Shown piece by piece: positions 23,858-33,127 of a stretch of 40,615 nt of DNA. The translations under genes were made by a program, and so were the position numbers. Where the stretch lies: the NCBI GenBank assembly GCA_044433305.1, contig JAWXTS010000007.1, forward strand, positions 1-40,615. Direction: 5' to 3'. Origin of the DNA: JAWXTS01 sp044433305. Its GTDB lineage: Bacteria; Bacteroidota; Bacteroidia; Bacteroidales; Rikenellaceae. The notes beneath the pieces are model-generated. The model was not told the origin of the DNA. It made no database searches and worked only from the letters and a program-made list of their open reading frames with translations. Position 1 is the first letter of the stretch; each line of letters begins with the position of its first letter.

Positions 23858-24637
23858 TTAGAGGGCTAGCGATAGTGCTGATAAGACTACTGATATAATA
23901 GTGGCAAAGGTGCCGATAGTTCTATTTGAGTTGATTTCTCGCTGACCTGCCTTAGCCTTGTTAGGTTCAACATACACGATGTCGTTTTGTTGCAAGTAAT
24001 AGTATGGCGAGGTTAGAAGGTCTTTACTTCGCAGATCAACCGTCGTAACTACCGTCTTACCTTTAATCTCCCTTATTACTTTCACCCTATCGCGCATTCC
24101 ATATATCGTCAAATCACCCGCCTTGGTGATAGCATCAAGGATGGTAATTCTATCACTTGTAACCTCGAAAGAGCCAGGACGAGAGACCTCGCCCATAACA
24201 GAAACTTGGAAATTCAGTATCTGAATGGTCACCACAGGGTCTGTGATATATCCGTTATCTATCAACTCTTGGGTTATGTACTTGGTTAGTTCACTGCGGG
24301 TCATGCCTGCAATCTCTATCACTCCCAGCTGCGGAAAATTAATCTCTCCATCTTGGTTTACAAGATAGCCCAAGACTCTGTTTTGTCCCACCACATTATC
24401 ATTCACCTGAAACGACACCAGCGGCAGATTAAACATCTGAGATAGCTTAGGATCTCGGCTATTCACCATAATAGAAATCAAGTCATCGGCTTGGATTTTA
24501 ATCTCATAGGACTCAGTTCGTGTCACCTCATACTCATCAGGAATATCCTGAAAATAGGTCACCTGCTTCTGCGAAGCACAGCTCCCCAAGAGTAAAATGC
24601 TTAGCATAAAAAGTAGTTTTTGTAAAATGTGTGTCAT
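23858..24637 (-). CDS. Wza-like polysaccharide export lipoprotein
   Basis: This is a 259-residue outer-membrane export protein. The lipobox LLLGSC (Cys20) follows a short signal. The poly-export domain (YEIKIQADDLISIMVNSRD, VLGYLVNQDGEINFPQLG, EIAGMTRSELTKYI) is followed by SLBB segments (VSVMGEVSRPGSFEV, ITILDAITKAGDLTIYGMRD, YYYLQQNDIVYVEPNKAK). A hydrophobic C-terminus (TFATIISVVLSALSLAL) may cross the outer membrane as the exit helix. It is shorter than E. coli Wza, as is usual in Bacteroidota. With Wzc next door it forms the capsule exporter. Confidence 0.93.
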   Translation of the reverse strand: MTHILQKLLFMLSILLLGSCASQKQVTYFQDIPDEYEVTRTESYEIKIQADDLISIMVNSRDPKLSQMFNLPLVSFQVNDNVVGQNRVLGYLVNQDGEINFPQLGVIEIAGMTRSELTKYITQELIDNGYITDPVVTIQILNFQVSVMGEVSRPGSFEVTSDRITILDAITKAGDLTIYGMRDRVKVIREIKGKTVVTTVDLRSKDLLTSPYYYLQQNDIVYVEPNKAKAGQREINSNRTIGTFATIISVVLSALSLAL

Positions 24638-24644
24638 GTTATAT

Positions 24645-25433
24645 TTAGAGTTTTCGTTGTTTAATATTTATAAGAATCCATTTGATTATATTCTTTACTT
24701 TCTGAATAATATATTCTTTACTATTAAATAGCCAGTTATCACTCCATCGTTGAGGATGGGTTGTCATCATTAATTTGTTTGGAAAGAGTCCTTTCTGTAT
24801 AGCCTCAATAATGTCTGATGTCGAGTGGTAAACTAATCCCTTCGCAATCCACTCATCTTGACATTTAGGAATTTTATCTCTCACGCTTACCTTATAGCCA
24901 TCCCAGCATCGTCCAGTGTCGGTGATATAAAACAATTCAGAGAAGTCGGCATCAAAATATGGTTCACCTATAATTCCCATAGAGCGATAGTCTGCAAATT
25001 GCCAGATGTCCTTACTGTCATATTTACTAGTCGGTGCACCGTGCATGCAAACAGTCTTCACAGGATAGTACTCACGAAAATAAGCCAACCACCTATAAAA
25101 ATGCTCAACTGCTCTATCTGGATCAGCACCACAAAGGCTCATATCTTCGTAGTGATAACCTATCTCATGACTTAAAGAGACAATATCTTTAATCATAGTA
25201 GGAATATTACTCTCAGATAATGTTCTAAAGTAGTACGTACCTCTTATACCTAAACCATTTTCTATCTTAGCCGTGGTAAGAGAGTTTCCACACTTCAAGT
25301 CCACATCGTGACGAAGCACAACGAACTTTTCAGCACGTTTACCCTCACAATACTCTTCAAAAGTAATAAACTCGTACCCTTTACTCTGAAAAGTTTGCAG
25401 TAGTTCGGAGTATTTCTTTACTGTGAAATCCAT
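24645..25433 (-). CDS. Polysaccharide deacetylase-like protein
   Basis: The 262-residue protein has the NodB-type pattern. VVLRHDVDLK (residues 38-47) carries the catalytic Asp and metal ligands, HEIGYHYED (89-97) a His-x-x-x-His-like pair, and MTTHPQRW near residue 223 the late histidine. Such proteins hydrolyse N-acetyl groups from amino sugars of a polysaccharide or precursor. No signal peptide is present, so it probably acts in the cytoplasm on sugar-nucleotide or lipid-linked sugar. In this operon it follows the DUF354 gene. Removal of an N-acetyl group would free an amine for the ATP-grasp ligases; this is inference. Confidence 0.82.
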   Translation of the reverse strand: MDFTVKKYSELLQTFQSKGYEFITFEEYCEGKRAEKFVVLRHDVDLKCGNSLTTAKIENGLGIRGTYYFRTLSESNIPTMIKDIVSLSHEIGYHYEDMSLCGADPDRAVEHFYRWLAYFREYYPVKTVCMHGAPTSKYDSKDIWQFADYRSMGIIGEPYFDADFSELFYITDTGRCWDGYKVSVRDKIPKCQDEWIAKGLVYHSTSDIIEAIQKGLFPNKLMMTTHPQRWSDNWLFNSKEYIIQKVKNIIKWILINIKQRKL

Positions 25434-25434
25434 T

Positions 25435-26517
25435 TTACTTAAATCTATACTGATAATCTGGATTCTCTTTCATTATCCTTTTACTCTCTGGGTAGTTTTC
25501 TATGAACCAAACCAAGAATGCAGTGACATCAATTTTGTCTTTTAAGAAAAGATCCCTTTTCTCTCTTAATTTATCTTTAGGCGATAGGTCCTTTAATATT
25601 TGAACAGCATATTCAATAGAATCAACTTGTGATTTTGCATCGGCATTGAATGTCCATACCAAACCTGCCTTTTTCTCTTCATTTGTATAGCCTCTATACG
25701 AATTATCAATATAGAAAGCTGGAGTTCCCAACATTGCGCTCTCCGATGCCATTGTTGAACTCTCTCCATAAAACAGTGCCGCATCCTTTAATGCATCATG
25801 CATCTTCTCAAAAGGAATCTTTATTTGGTACTTACGGAATTCTTCAGGTAGCTCTCTCTCTGAACTAATAAAGACTTTTGCATATTTTGAAAACTCTTGA
25901 ACAGTCCTTAATTTACCTTCAGAAGATATGCCATTACATCCCTTATCGTGGTATGCATCCCACCCAACAAATCTAATTATAACGTATGGTGTTCCGCTAT
26001 CAACTCCAACTATCGAGTGCCCATGCTCCCTTGCAACAAATCTATTAGGATGTAAATAGCACAATTCTATATTGCCATTATATCTAATTTGGTGTTTTGT
26101 CAACGTCCTTTCAAAGGAACGCCCTGTTAATGTGGCTCCTAATAACTTAGAGAATATTGTATCATATATCCCTGAAATCTCTGTGTCAGCTAGCCCTATC
26201 TGTCTAGTTCGAGTGAGAAATGCACCTAGCACTATTGCGGGATGTATTCTCGATACTACAAAATCTATTTTATTTTTCTTTATAAATTTAATAGCTGCTA
26301 TACTATTATTGACCAAATTGAATATCTTTGAGAATATCCCCTTGGGAGGTCTTTTTATTAGTGTATATTCTATTTGGTAATAATTGAGCAGATACTTGCT
26401 TATATCTTTATCTGTTGCCAACCAATATATTATATGTCCGCGAAGTTCCAACTCTTTCTTCAATTCGCGAAAATTATGAACTTGAGCAGGGTGTCCTGTT
26501 GTTATTAATATATTCAT
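25435..26517 (-). CDS. DUF354 family glycosyltransferase-like protein
   Basis: This 360-residue protein has a GT-B-like fold of the DUF354 family. It begins MNILITTGHPAQVHNFRELK, as in glycosyltransferases of this family, and contains GLADTEISGIYDTIF and VRFVGWDAYHD. A C-terminal block, FYGESSTMASESAMLGTPAFY, resembles the nucleotide-sugar-binding half of GT-B enzymes (as in UDP-GlcNAc 2-epimerase or MurG). DUF354 proteins are common in archaeal and bacterial surface sugar loci, but their exact reaction is not established. The gene lies two bases from the deacetylase start, so the two are coupled. Confidence 0.8.
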   Translation of the reverse strand: MNILITTGHPAQVHNFRELKKELELRGHIIYWLATDKDISKYLLNYYQIEYTLIKRPPKGIFSKIFNLVNNSIAAIKFIKKNKIDFVVSRIHPAIVLGAFLTRTRQIGLADTEISGIYDTIFSKLLGATLTGRSFERTLTKHQIRYNGNIELCYLHPNRFVAREHGHSIVGVDSGTPYVIIRFVGWDAYHDKGCNGISSEGKLRTVQEFSKYAKVFISSERELPEEFRKYQIKIPFEKMHDALKDAALFYGESSTMASESAMLGTPAFYIDNSYRGYTNEEKKAGLVWTFNADAKSQVDSIEYAVQILKDLSPKDKLREKRDLFLKDKIDVTAFLVWFIENYPESKRIMKENPDYQYRFK

Positions 26518-26555
26518 ACAGCACTATGTTTGTGATTATGGCATAATAGCCATTT

Positions 26556-27707
26556 TTACCTTCTTCTTTTATTGATATGAAATAATAATATTGGATACAT
26601 TAGTCCAGGTTTCATATCACCACCAGACCAAATAGCATTAATCTTCTTACCTTTTAATGAGCTTAGATATTCGCTAATTTTAAGGTCGTTATTACACATT
26701 GCTTTTAACCCATAAACAAAGTCAGTAAACCAGTTAATCCACTTTAAACCTACACAATAGTCAGAGGCGTAATCAAATTCTATATTATTTAGATGAGCAT
26801 ATATCATGTATGCATAATCAACTCCACATGCTCTGGCTAATTCGACCCACAACCATGTACGAGGATTAACTTCAATAAGTTTGTATACTCCATCTCGCAT
26901 ATCCCGCATAAACTCAACCTCACAAACACCAGTATATTTCAACTTCATAATTAATGGTTTTGCTTGATTTAAAATATCCTCGTTATATATACTTTCACTA
27001 TAAGTTGCTGTACCATATCTAATCGGGTGCTCCCTAAGTTTTTTGCCCATCCAAAAACTTTTTATTTCTCCATTCTGTGCAAAACAGGTGAATGATACAA
27101 CTCCGTGTTGTTTGTCATATGGTAAAAGCTCTTGTATTATTATATCATTAGGCTCTACCAGTTTTAATACCTCATATAACTTATAATCAAGATCATCTAA
27201 TGAATCTGCTTGAATTGCCTTCGCGTGCATCTTCTTATAAAATGATAAGCCATAACTACCCTTTATTAGAACGGGGAATGTCAGCAGTTTTGTTTCATGC
27301 TTATTTTCTGGGTAACAGGTTTTGGGTGTAGGCGTTTCACAATCATTAGCAATTACAATAAGTCTCTTTTTATTAACTATATTGTTTAATATATCTTGCT
27401 CTGGCACAATGGTCTTAAAATATGGCATTAGTCTATCTTTATTCCTAGATAAATTCTCTACAATATGGTCATTACTAGGAATAAGAACCCAACCCTCCAG
27501 CTTCTCTTGTAGAGCTAAGTTTATCAGAAACTCTATAAACTCAGGGGAATTAAATGCAGGACACCTTAAATACTTCTTACAATATCTAGAGTGTTGTGCT
27601 AAACAATGGCACACATCAATCACATACACAGGAATCCCTTTTTCGCCCAATGATCTAACATTAGACAACCCTTGAACGTGACCCTCAATTATGACTGCAC
27701 CTACCAT
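26556..27707 (-). CDS. ATP-grasp protein (carboxylate-amine ligase-like)
   Basis: This is a 383-residue ATP-grasp enzyme. The substrate domain opens VGAVIIEGHVQGLSNVRSLG. The ATP-grasp core has FPVLIKGSYGLSFYKKM (lysine), IIIQELLPYDKQHG and the metal-binding GVCEVEFMRD and KLIEVNPRTWLWVELA near residue 280. These enzymes form an acyl phosphate and join a carboxylate to an amine. In capsule loci this can place an amino acid on a sugar. The start ATG overlaps the GT4 stop by one base. The substrate is unknown. It is one of two ATP-grasp proteins in this operon. Confidence 0.85.
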   Translation of the reverse strand: MVGAVIIEGHVQGLSNVRSLGEKGIPVYVIDVCHCLAQHSRYCKKYLRCPAFNSPEFIEFLINLALQEKLEGWVLIPSNDHIVENLSRNKDRLMPYFKTIVPEQDILNNIVNKKRLIVIANDCETPTPKTCYPENKHETKLLTFPVLIKGSYGLSFYKKMHAKAIQADSLDDLDYKLYEVLKLVEPNDIIIQELLPYDKQHGVVSFTCFAQNGEIKSFWMGKKLREHPIRYGTATYSESIYNEDILNQAKPLIMKLKYTGVCEVEFMRDMRDGVYKLIEVNPRTWLWVELARACGVDYAYMIYAHLNNIEFDYASDYCVGLKWINWFTDFVYGLKAMCNNDLKISEYLSSLKGKKINAIWSGGDMKPGLMYPILLFHINKRRR

Positions 27708-28621
27708 TAACTATTATAAATTGTATCTATATTTTGTGCTACAATATCACTGCTCAAACCAAGAGCTTGAATTCGATATATACCTTCGGTATTAGTAAAC
27801 TCTAGAGCAAGCTTAATCTTATTAGCACAATCTCTTGCATCATATGATGTAATGTAACAACCTTTTATGTCGCCCAAAAGCCATCTTACATCGCCCACAT
27901 CTGTAGAAACAATAGGACGGCAACAAGCCATTGCCTCTTTTATAGCATTGGGACTTCCCTCCCAAAGACTTGTTAATAGAACCACATCTGCACCATTGTA
28001 ATACAACGGTGTTTCTTCGTTATTTACACCTTTCATGTAGTGTAGTTCAATCATCGGGTTATTGAGCGTTTCTATACTTTGTCGAGCTAACTCAAAATTT
28101 TTCTCTTGGCGTTCTGGATTCGAGGTAAATAATATATGTATTTTATCTTTATCCCAATTTAATTTGTTCTGACACTCTGCTTTATCTTTCGATAAGAACC
28201 TGTTCAGATTGACACCATTGGGAATAACGACAGCCTTTTTGACACCTAAATCATTATACATATCTTCAGACTTGACTATTATGCAACGCCACCTGAAAAG
28301 CTTGTAAAAAATCTTTATCATGTATTTATATAGGATGGATGCCTTTACATCACTGCCCATCAATGATACAATCAGCTTATCGGCTCCTGCCAACGATGCT
28401 ACAAATGCAGATAGAGAGTAATGAGCGTGAATGACATCATAGTTTCCACTAGAGATACACTCTTTGAGCTTAACAACATTACTTAAGTATCCCTTTACTC
28501 CATGACCTATGATTGTAAAATATTCAACCTTGTGGCCTAAGAGATTTAACGAGTCACCTTGATTCTTAATAATCGGATTGACCCCTGCTCGATTACCACT
28601 ACAAATAAAAAGTATATTCAT
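27707..28621 (-). CDS. GT4-family glycosyltransferase
   Basis: This is a 304-residue GT-B glycosyltransferase, short for the family. The N-terminal half has MNILFICSGNRAGVNPIIKN, YDVIHAHYSLSAFVASL and VIPNGVNLNRF. The C-terminal sugar-nucleotide half has ILFTSNPERQEKNFELA, then GADVVLLTSLWEGSPNAIKE with the retaining-GT4 E-x7-E region (EGSPNAIKEAM), and PIVSTDVGDVRWLLG. It adds one sugar to the lipid-linked repeat unit. The stop overlaps the ATP-grasp start by one base. Confidence 0.9.
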   Translation of the reverse strand: MNILFICSGNRAGVNPIIKNQGDSLNLLGHKVEYFTIIGHGVKGYLSNVVKLKECISSGNYDVIHAHYSLSAFVASLAGADKLIVSLMGSDVKASILYKYMIKIFYKLFRWRCIIVKSEDMYNDLGVKKAVVIPNGVNLNRFLSKDKAECQNKLNWDKDKIHILFTSNPERQEKNFELARQSIETLNNPMIELHYMKGVNNEETPLYYNGADVVLLTSLWEGSPNAIKEAMACCRPIVSTDVGDVRWLLGDIKGCYITSYDARDCANKIKLALEFTNTEGIYRIQALGLSSDIVAQNIDTIYNS

Positions 28622-28658
28622 TTAACTATATGTAGATATTAAAACTAAGAGGATATCA

Positions 28659-29672
28659 CTATTTCAAATTTCTCCAGTACCAGTCACATGCTTGAGTAAA
28701 TCCATCTGTGGCACAGAATACTGGTGAATAGCCCAAGATTCTCTTTATTTTCTCTATCGATGCCATTGAATGAGGGATATCTCCAGATCTATTCTCTCGA
28801 AATATAGGTTCAATATCTGCTATCTTATTATCATATTTTGACAAGTTATCTCTTAAACAATGAAATAGTTGGAGTAAAGTAGTATTACCTCCATATGCAA
28901 CATTAAAGACCAGATCTATTGACGCATTAGCCGGCAACGATTCATTATATAACAGTGAGTTTTTAATCAAATCCTCTTTAGATGTAGTAACAGCCAGCAT
29001 ATTAGCCTGAATAACGTTGTCTATATATGTAAAGTCGCGAGAATACGACCCATCTCCATTAATCGAAGGGGACCGATGGTCTATCAAATCTTTGACCCAT
29101 AAAGGAATAACAGCAGCGTAGGCTCCACCTGGATCTTGCCTGCGACCAAATACATTAAAGTATCTCAGACCTATTGTCTCTAGACCATATAGCGACGAGA
29201 ATACATTTGCATACAACTCATTGACATATTTGGTTATAGCATACGGAGATAACGGACGACCGATAGTATGTTCTAGCTTAGGCAACTCCTTTGAGTCACC
29301 ATAAGTTGAAGAACTTGCAGCATACACAAAGCGTGTTACTCCTTCATCTCTTGCAGCAACCAACATATTCAAAAAACCATCAATATTATTAGAATTCGTG
29401 TTTATAGGATCTGCAATAGAGCGTGGGACAGACCCCAGAGCTGCTTCATGCAGGACTACATCACATCCTTTAACCGCTTCTCGACAACTATCTACATCTC
29501 TTATATCTGCCTCTATGAATCTAAAGGTAGAATATCTAAATAGAGATTCTATATTATGAATAAATCCAGTAGAGAGGTTATCCAAACAAACAACCTCATA
29601 TCCATTTTCAACAAAGTATTCACATAGGTTTGAACCTATAAATCCAGCTCCTCCCGTGATAAGTATTCTCAT
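28659..29672 (-). CDS. UDP-GlcNAc 4-epimerase-like SDR (WbpP/TviC type)
   Basis: This 337-residue NAD-dependent sugar epimerase has the cofactor loop ITGGAGFIGSNL at the start, then LHEAALGSVPRSIADP, the YAASSSTYGDS strand and catalytic YAITK (about residue 150). The closing part of the active site is LRYFNVFGRRQDPGGAYAAVIP. These are the markers of WbpP-type enzymes, which interconvert UDP-GlcNAc and UDP-GalNAc or their uronic acids. It would supply a GalNAc-type precursor. It starts two bases from the previous ATP-grasp stop. Product identity is inferred from motifs. Confidence 0.9.
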   Translation of the reverse strand: MRILITGGAGFIGSNLCEYFVENGYEVVCLDNLSTGFIHNIESLFRYSTFRFIEADIRDVDSCREAVKGCDVVLHEAALGSVPRSIADPINTNSNNIDGFLNMLVAARDEGVTRFVYAASSSTYGDSKELPKLEHTIGRPLSPYAITKYVNELYANVFSSLYGLETIGLRYFNVFGRRQDPGGAYAAVIPLWVKDLIDHRSPSINGDGSYSRDFTYIDNVIQANMLAVTTSKEDLIKNSLLYNESLPANASIDLVFNVAYGGNTTLLQLFHCLRDNLSKYDNKIADIEPIFRENRSGDIPHSMASIEKIKRILGYSPVFCATDGFTQACDWYWRNLK

Positions 29673-29674
29673 GA

Positions 29675-30709
29675 TTAAAATTTATTTTCTATTTCTAGAA
29701 TTGACTCTAGTCTCAAATTGTAAGACTCATTAGCATTAAAATCCCCCTCCTCAAACTGCCATCCATCACAGTAAATATATCTTCCTATTTTGTTGTTCAC
29801 CTTACATATAAATGGATTCTTGTGCCCAAAGATCGTCTGTAATTCATTAACATATATTTTCCCTTCGTTTACAAACAGATCTACGGCCATAGTAAAGAAA
29901 TTAAACCTTGTGCACAGATCCCTTACAAAATCCAATATAAAATATGGAGGTTCGCCATACTCAAATTCCTTAGCCCCACTGGCCATTGAATCCACCTTTA
30001 GTTTTTTATAGGCAAAATATGACTCTCCTATCTTCACACATCGCCACTCAAAATCATGTTCTATATACTCTTGAAACAGAACGATATTACGCTGTATATC
30101 TGACGATAGATAGTTATAATGTTTCAATTTAGCTACAAGATACTTAGGGTCTAACAATGCTTTAAGAAGCCACTTCTTTGGTGTTCCTGTTTTTTTATTT
30201 GGACCATAACGTCGCTTTATACCCTTAGTAAATGCTGTGGTAATATAACTCATCGCCTGATCCGAACTATGTAATATTTTGACTCCACTACCCGCAGCAC
30301 CAATAAGTGTTTTGGCAACAATAGGAAATTGTGTTGTTTTTACAAAATCGACACACTCGCTTCGAACAGCAGATACAAAGGTTTCAGCATGAGGGATATT
30401 ATTAACCGACAAGAATGTCGCTAAACAGGACTTATTCTCATATATATATGAAGCCAAGCATCCTGGATAGATCCTATATTTTGTATAATTCTCTAAGAAG
30501 TAAACCCTCTCATCATAAATATGTTTTTCGTACATTACTGCTCCCGAAGGCTTAGCAACACAAAATGAAGGATCATAATTTTGTATCTGAACGAGCCAAT
30601 CCGAGCTAAGTATATTTACTGTGCGATAATCGATATTGTGCTCCTTGCATGCCAATTCCCACTTGAGTGAGTTATTGATATCAGAGTCTCTAATTATTAC
30701 AATTTTCAT
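29675..30709 (-). CDS. ATP-grasp protein, RimK-like fold
   Basis: This is a 344-residue ATP-grasp protein, unrelated in detail to the one at 26556. FPIVAKTLIGAAGSGVKILH gives the ATP-binding lysine and Gly-rich loop. NIVLFQEYIEHDFEWRCVKI and IYVNELQTIFGHKN supply the late grasp residues, with the Glu-x-Gln instead of the usual Glu-x-Asn. The N-terminal half contains a predicted pre-ATP domain. It may attach an amino acid or similar group to a capsule sugar. The gene sits between the Asn-synthase-like protein and the UDP-GlcNAc epimerase. Confidence 0.78.
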   Translation of the reverse strand: MKIVIIRDSDINNSLKWELACKEHNIDYRTVNILSSDWLVQIQNYDPSFCVAKPSGAVMYEKHIYDERVYFLENYTKYRIYPGCLASYIYENKSCLATFLSVNNIPHAETFVSAVRSECVDFVKTTQFPIVAKTLIGAAGSGVKILHSSDQAMSYITTAFTKGIKRRYGPNKKTGTPKKWLLKALLDPKYLVAKLKHYNYLSSDIQRNIVLFQEYIEHDFEWRCVKIGESYFAYKKLKVDSMASGAKEFEYGEPPYFILDFVRDLCTRFNFFTMAVDLFVNEGKIYVNELQTIFGHKNPFICKVNNKIGRYIYCDGWQFEEGDFNANESYNLRLESILEIENKF

Positions 30710-30720
30710 ATTAGACGTAC

Positions 30721-31998
30721 CTATACATTTGTTATCTTATCAACCAAATCAAAATAAATTGGGTTAGAAAACTTGTGCCAATAACCCTCGGACTGCTGGT
30801 GTATATCTTCTCTAAGTGCCCTCATGTATTTATCTTTATCATAAAACTGCCAAATATAGTCTGAGATATTCGCAGAATGTTCTCTTACAAAATCTAGATA
30901 CCACTCCCCATAAGTAAATGTTGGTGGATAAGACACCTTTCGTATGTAACTACGATATATCTTTACTGGCACATAATAGTACAAACCTTTCATATACTCT
31001 CGTGGAGTGAATCTATTAGCAAGGGGGTAATCCAATAATTTCGGATATAGGTACTCTATAACCTTACAATAAACCTTAGGGTTGTTTAATCTTGAGAGTA
31101 TAGCCCTATCCTTAGATATAAAATTATATTCAGATGAAAACAGTGTCTCTAAATATTCTCTTTGTAGGTATACAGGCACAACTTTAGGCACATAATGATT
31201 ATAAAGCCTAATATCCTGAGCATGATGTGTATTTCCTAATAGATTGTATATAAAGAATAATTTATTAACCTCTTTAGAGTCTTGTTTTATCCACGATAGA
31301 TTATTTATTATCTCTCTATATTTAGAATAGTCAATATGTATATCTTGTACAAAATAACGCATCAACGTATCTCTAAATAGTTCCTCAATAGAACCTCTAT
31401 GCTCCATTACACCCTCATAGAAGTTAGAAGCAAAATAGTTGTTATAGCTTAATCCTCGAAGACCTTCTCCTCCCATGTGACCTGTAAAGAGTAACTTCAC
31501 TGGATTACGTTTAACATACTCTGCTATGGCTGCGGTTCGGTGAGCTCTATGCAGATGAGAGTTACCCGCATCAATTTTAATTGTCTCGGTCACCCATTTA
31601 TAATACCACTCAGAGGTAGGGGTAATAGACGCAGGTGTATAATGTTCTAAATTAAAGTCTGATGCTATGTGCTTAGATAGCAATACATCAATAGCAGCAT
31701 GGTTGCCAAACGTCAAACACTTAGGCTTAAGACCTGCTCGCAACAATGCCGCAAGAATAAGCCTACTGTCCATACCTCCAGTAAGTGTCAGTGCGATGTC
31801 TGAATCAGCCAAATTACCGATATTAGAGGTTACAATATTGTATATTGTCTCAGCGATATCTTTATAGCTAATATCTTTGTCTTTTACATGAGTCGTACAA
31901 TGCAATAAATGATTAGCATCTACTCGCATATCACTATTCACATAATCTACATCATGGTGAAATAGCGTAAAAAGTATTTTATCAACTTTAGAAATCAT
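30721..31998 (-). CDS. Asparagine-synthase-like protein without glutaminase domain
   Basis: This 425-residue protein has the PP-loop of Asn synthase, LTLTGGMDSRLILAALL (TGGMDS, like SGGxDS), and a second conserved block KLLFTGHMGGEGLRG that corresponds to the family's Gly-rich ATP motif. The N-terminal glutaminase with Cys2 is absent; only about 50 unrelated residues precede the PP-loop domain. It probably uses ATP to activate a carboxylate, such as a uronic acid, and amidates it with ammonia or with an amine from another protein. The chosen ATG (31998) overlaps the GT4 by 11 bases; an upstream ATG at 32049 would overlap by 62. Confidence 0.82.
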   Translation of the reverse strand: MISKVDKILFTLFHHDVDYVNSDMRVDANHLLHCTTHVKDKDISYKDIAETIYNIVTSNIGNLADSDIALTLTGGMDSRLILAALLRAGLKPKCLTFGNHAAIDVLLSKHIASDFNLEHYTPASITPTSEWYYKWVTETIKIDAGNSHLHRAHRTAAIAEYVKRNPVKLLFTGHMGGEGLRGLSYNNYFASNFYEGVMEHRGSIEELFRDTLMRYFVQDIHIDYSKYREIINNLSWIKQDSKEVNKLFFIYNLLGNTHHAQDIRLYNHYVPKVVPVYLQREYLETLFSSEYNFISKDRAILSRLNNPKVYCKVIEYLYPKLLDYPLANRFTPREYMKGLYYYVPVKIYRSYIRKVSYPPTFTYGEWYLDFVREHSANISDYIWQFYDKDKYMRALREDIHQQSEGYWHKFSNPIYFDLVDKITNV

Positions 31999-33127
31999 TA
32001 TGGGCGATAAAATGTCGATAAATTTTTTGTATTTCAATATGTGAGTCAAAGCATTGACATGCTAATGTTCTTCCTCTTTCTCCAATTTCTTTAGCCAAAT
32101 CAGGATTTTCCAAAAGCCAAATCATATTATCGTAAAGAGACATGATACTATCAGGTACTGCAATGCAGGAGCTCTCTCTATGTTTTAAGAAATGAGATAT
32201 TTCGCCAACATCAGTCGTTACAACAGGGGTCCCTGAATATAAATATTCACCCAACTTTGTAGGAAATCCATATTGAGCCTGCTTACTCTGAGGACGAGCC
32301 AGGACCAGCATCTTCGCACCTAACAACAGAGACGGAATACTCTCTCTCTCAACTGCACCCAAGAATACAACTCTATCCTCAAGCGCGTATTTTTTCACCA
32401 AGGTATTTATTATTTCTGCATCTTCTGAACCTGCCTTAGGACCAATCAACATCAATTTAAGATCACCATGCTCTTGTGATACTTTTGCAAAAGCCTCTAC
32501 CAGATAGTGTACCCCATCTTTTTTTGTATTAAGCGCACCACAATAAGCAATATATTCAAATGATTCTTTATGGGGTTGTGTGCCTTCAAAACGAGTCCTA
32601 TCAACAAACATGTTTACAACACATGTCCTATTAGGTTTGCACCCATGTTCTATCATTAATTGCCTAAGACCTTGGGTTATAGAAATTACTCCATCTATCT
32701 TTGAGCTTCGCCAATAATATATCTTTTCTATCACTTTATAGATGAATGAAGTGTGAAAGATGGCTGGATGTTCAAGTATTTCTGAATATTTTTTAACTCC
32801 TCTTTTAAAGCTCAAAAAACTCATTTCCTCTTTGCATCCAAAGAAGAAAGCAGTATCTCCTCTATCAAGCATTTTCCACAAATCAAGCAGAATATATAAA
32901 TATGACTGATAGCTACGTCCATGCTTACCAATATACTTATCCCACAAATAAGTGATATTTACATTCTCTATTTCACCTTCATATTTATCAAATTGACGAT
33001 TAGGGAATACGAATAACAATTCCACTACCCCATATATCTTCCCTAATTCAATAGCATACGACAGAAGTCTATTTATTCCAGCTGTATTAGGCGAATAGAC
33101 TCTCTTAATTAAATATATTTTACTCAT
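31988..33127 (-). CDS. GT4-family glycosyltransferase
   Basis: This is a 379-residue GT-B enzyme. The N-terminal half contains YSPNTAGINRLLSYAIELGK. The middle has TRFEGTQPHKESFEYIAYCG, after which the C-terminal half follows with LKLMLIGPKAGSEDAEII, RVVFLGAVERESIPSLLLGA, and FPTKLGEYLYSGTPVVTTDVG carrying the conserved Glu of the nucleotide-sugar site. It adds one sugar of the repeat unit. Its start ATG is directly next to the stop of the next upstream GT4, so the two glycosyltransferases are coupled. Confidence 0.9.
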   Translation of the reverse strand: MSKIYLIKRVYSPNTAGINRLLSYAIELGKIYGVVELLFVFPNRQFDKYEGEIENVNITYLWDKYIGKHGRSYQSYLYILLDLWKMLDRGDTAFFFGCKEEMSFLSFKRGVKKYSEILEHPAIFHTSFIYKVIEKIYYWRSSKIDGVISITQGLRQLMIEHGCKPNRTCVVNMFVDRTRFEGTQPHKESFEYIAYCGALNTKKDGVHYLVEAFAKVSQEHGDLKLMLIGPKAGSEDAEIINTLVKKYALEDRVVFLGAVERESIPSLLLGAKMLVLARPQSKQAQYGFPTKLGEYLYSGTPVVTTDVGEISHFLKHRESSCIAVPDSIMSLYDNMIWLLENPDLAKEIGERGRTLACQCFDSHIEIQKIYRHFIAHNDF

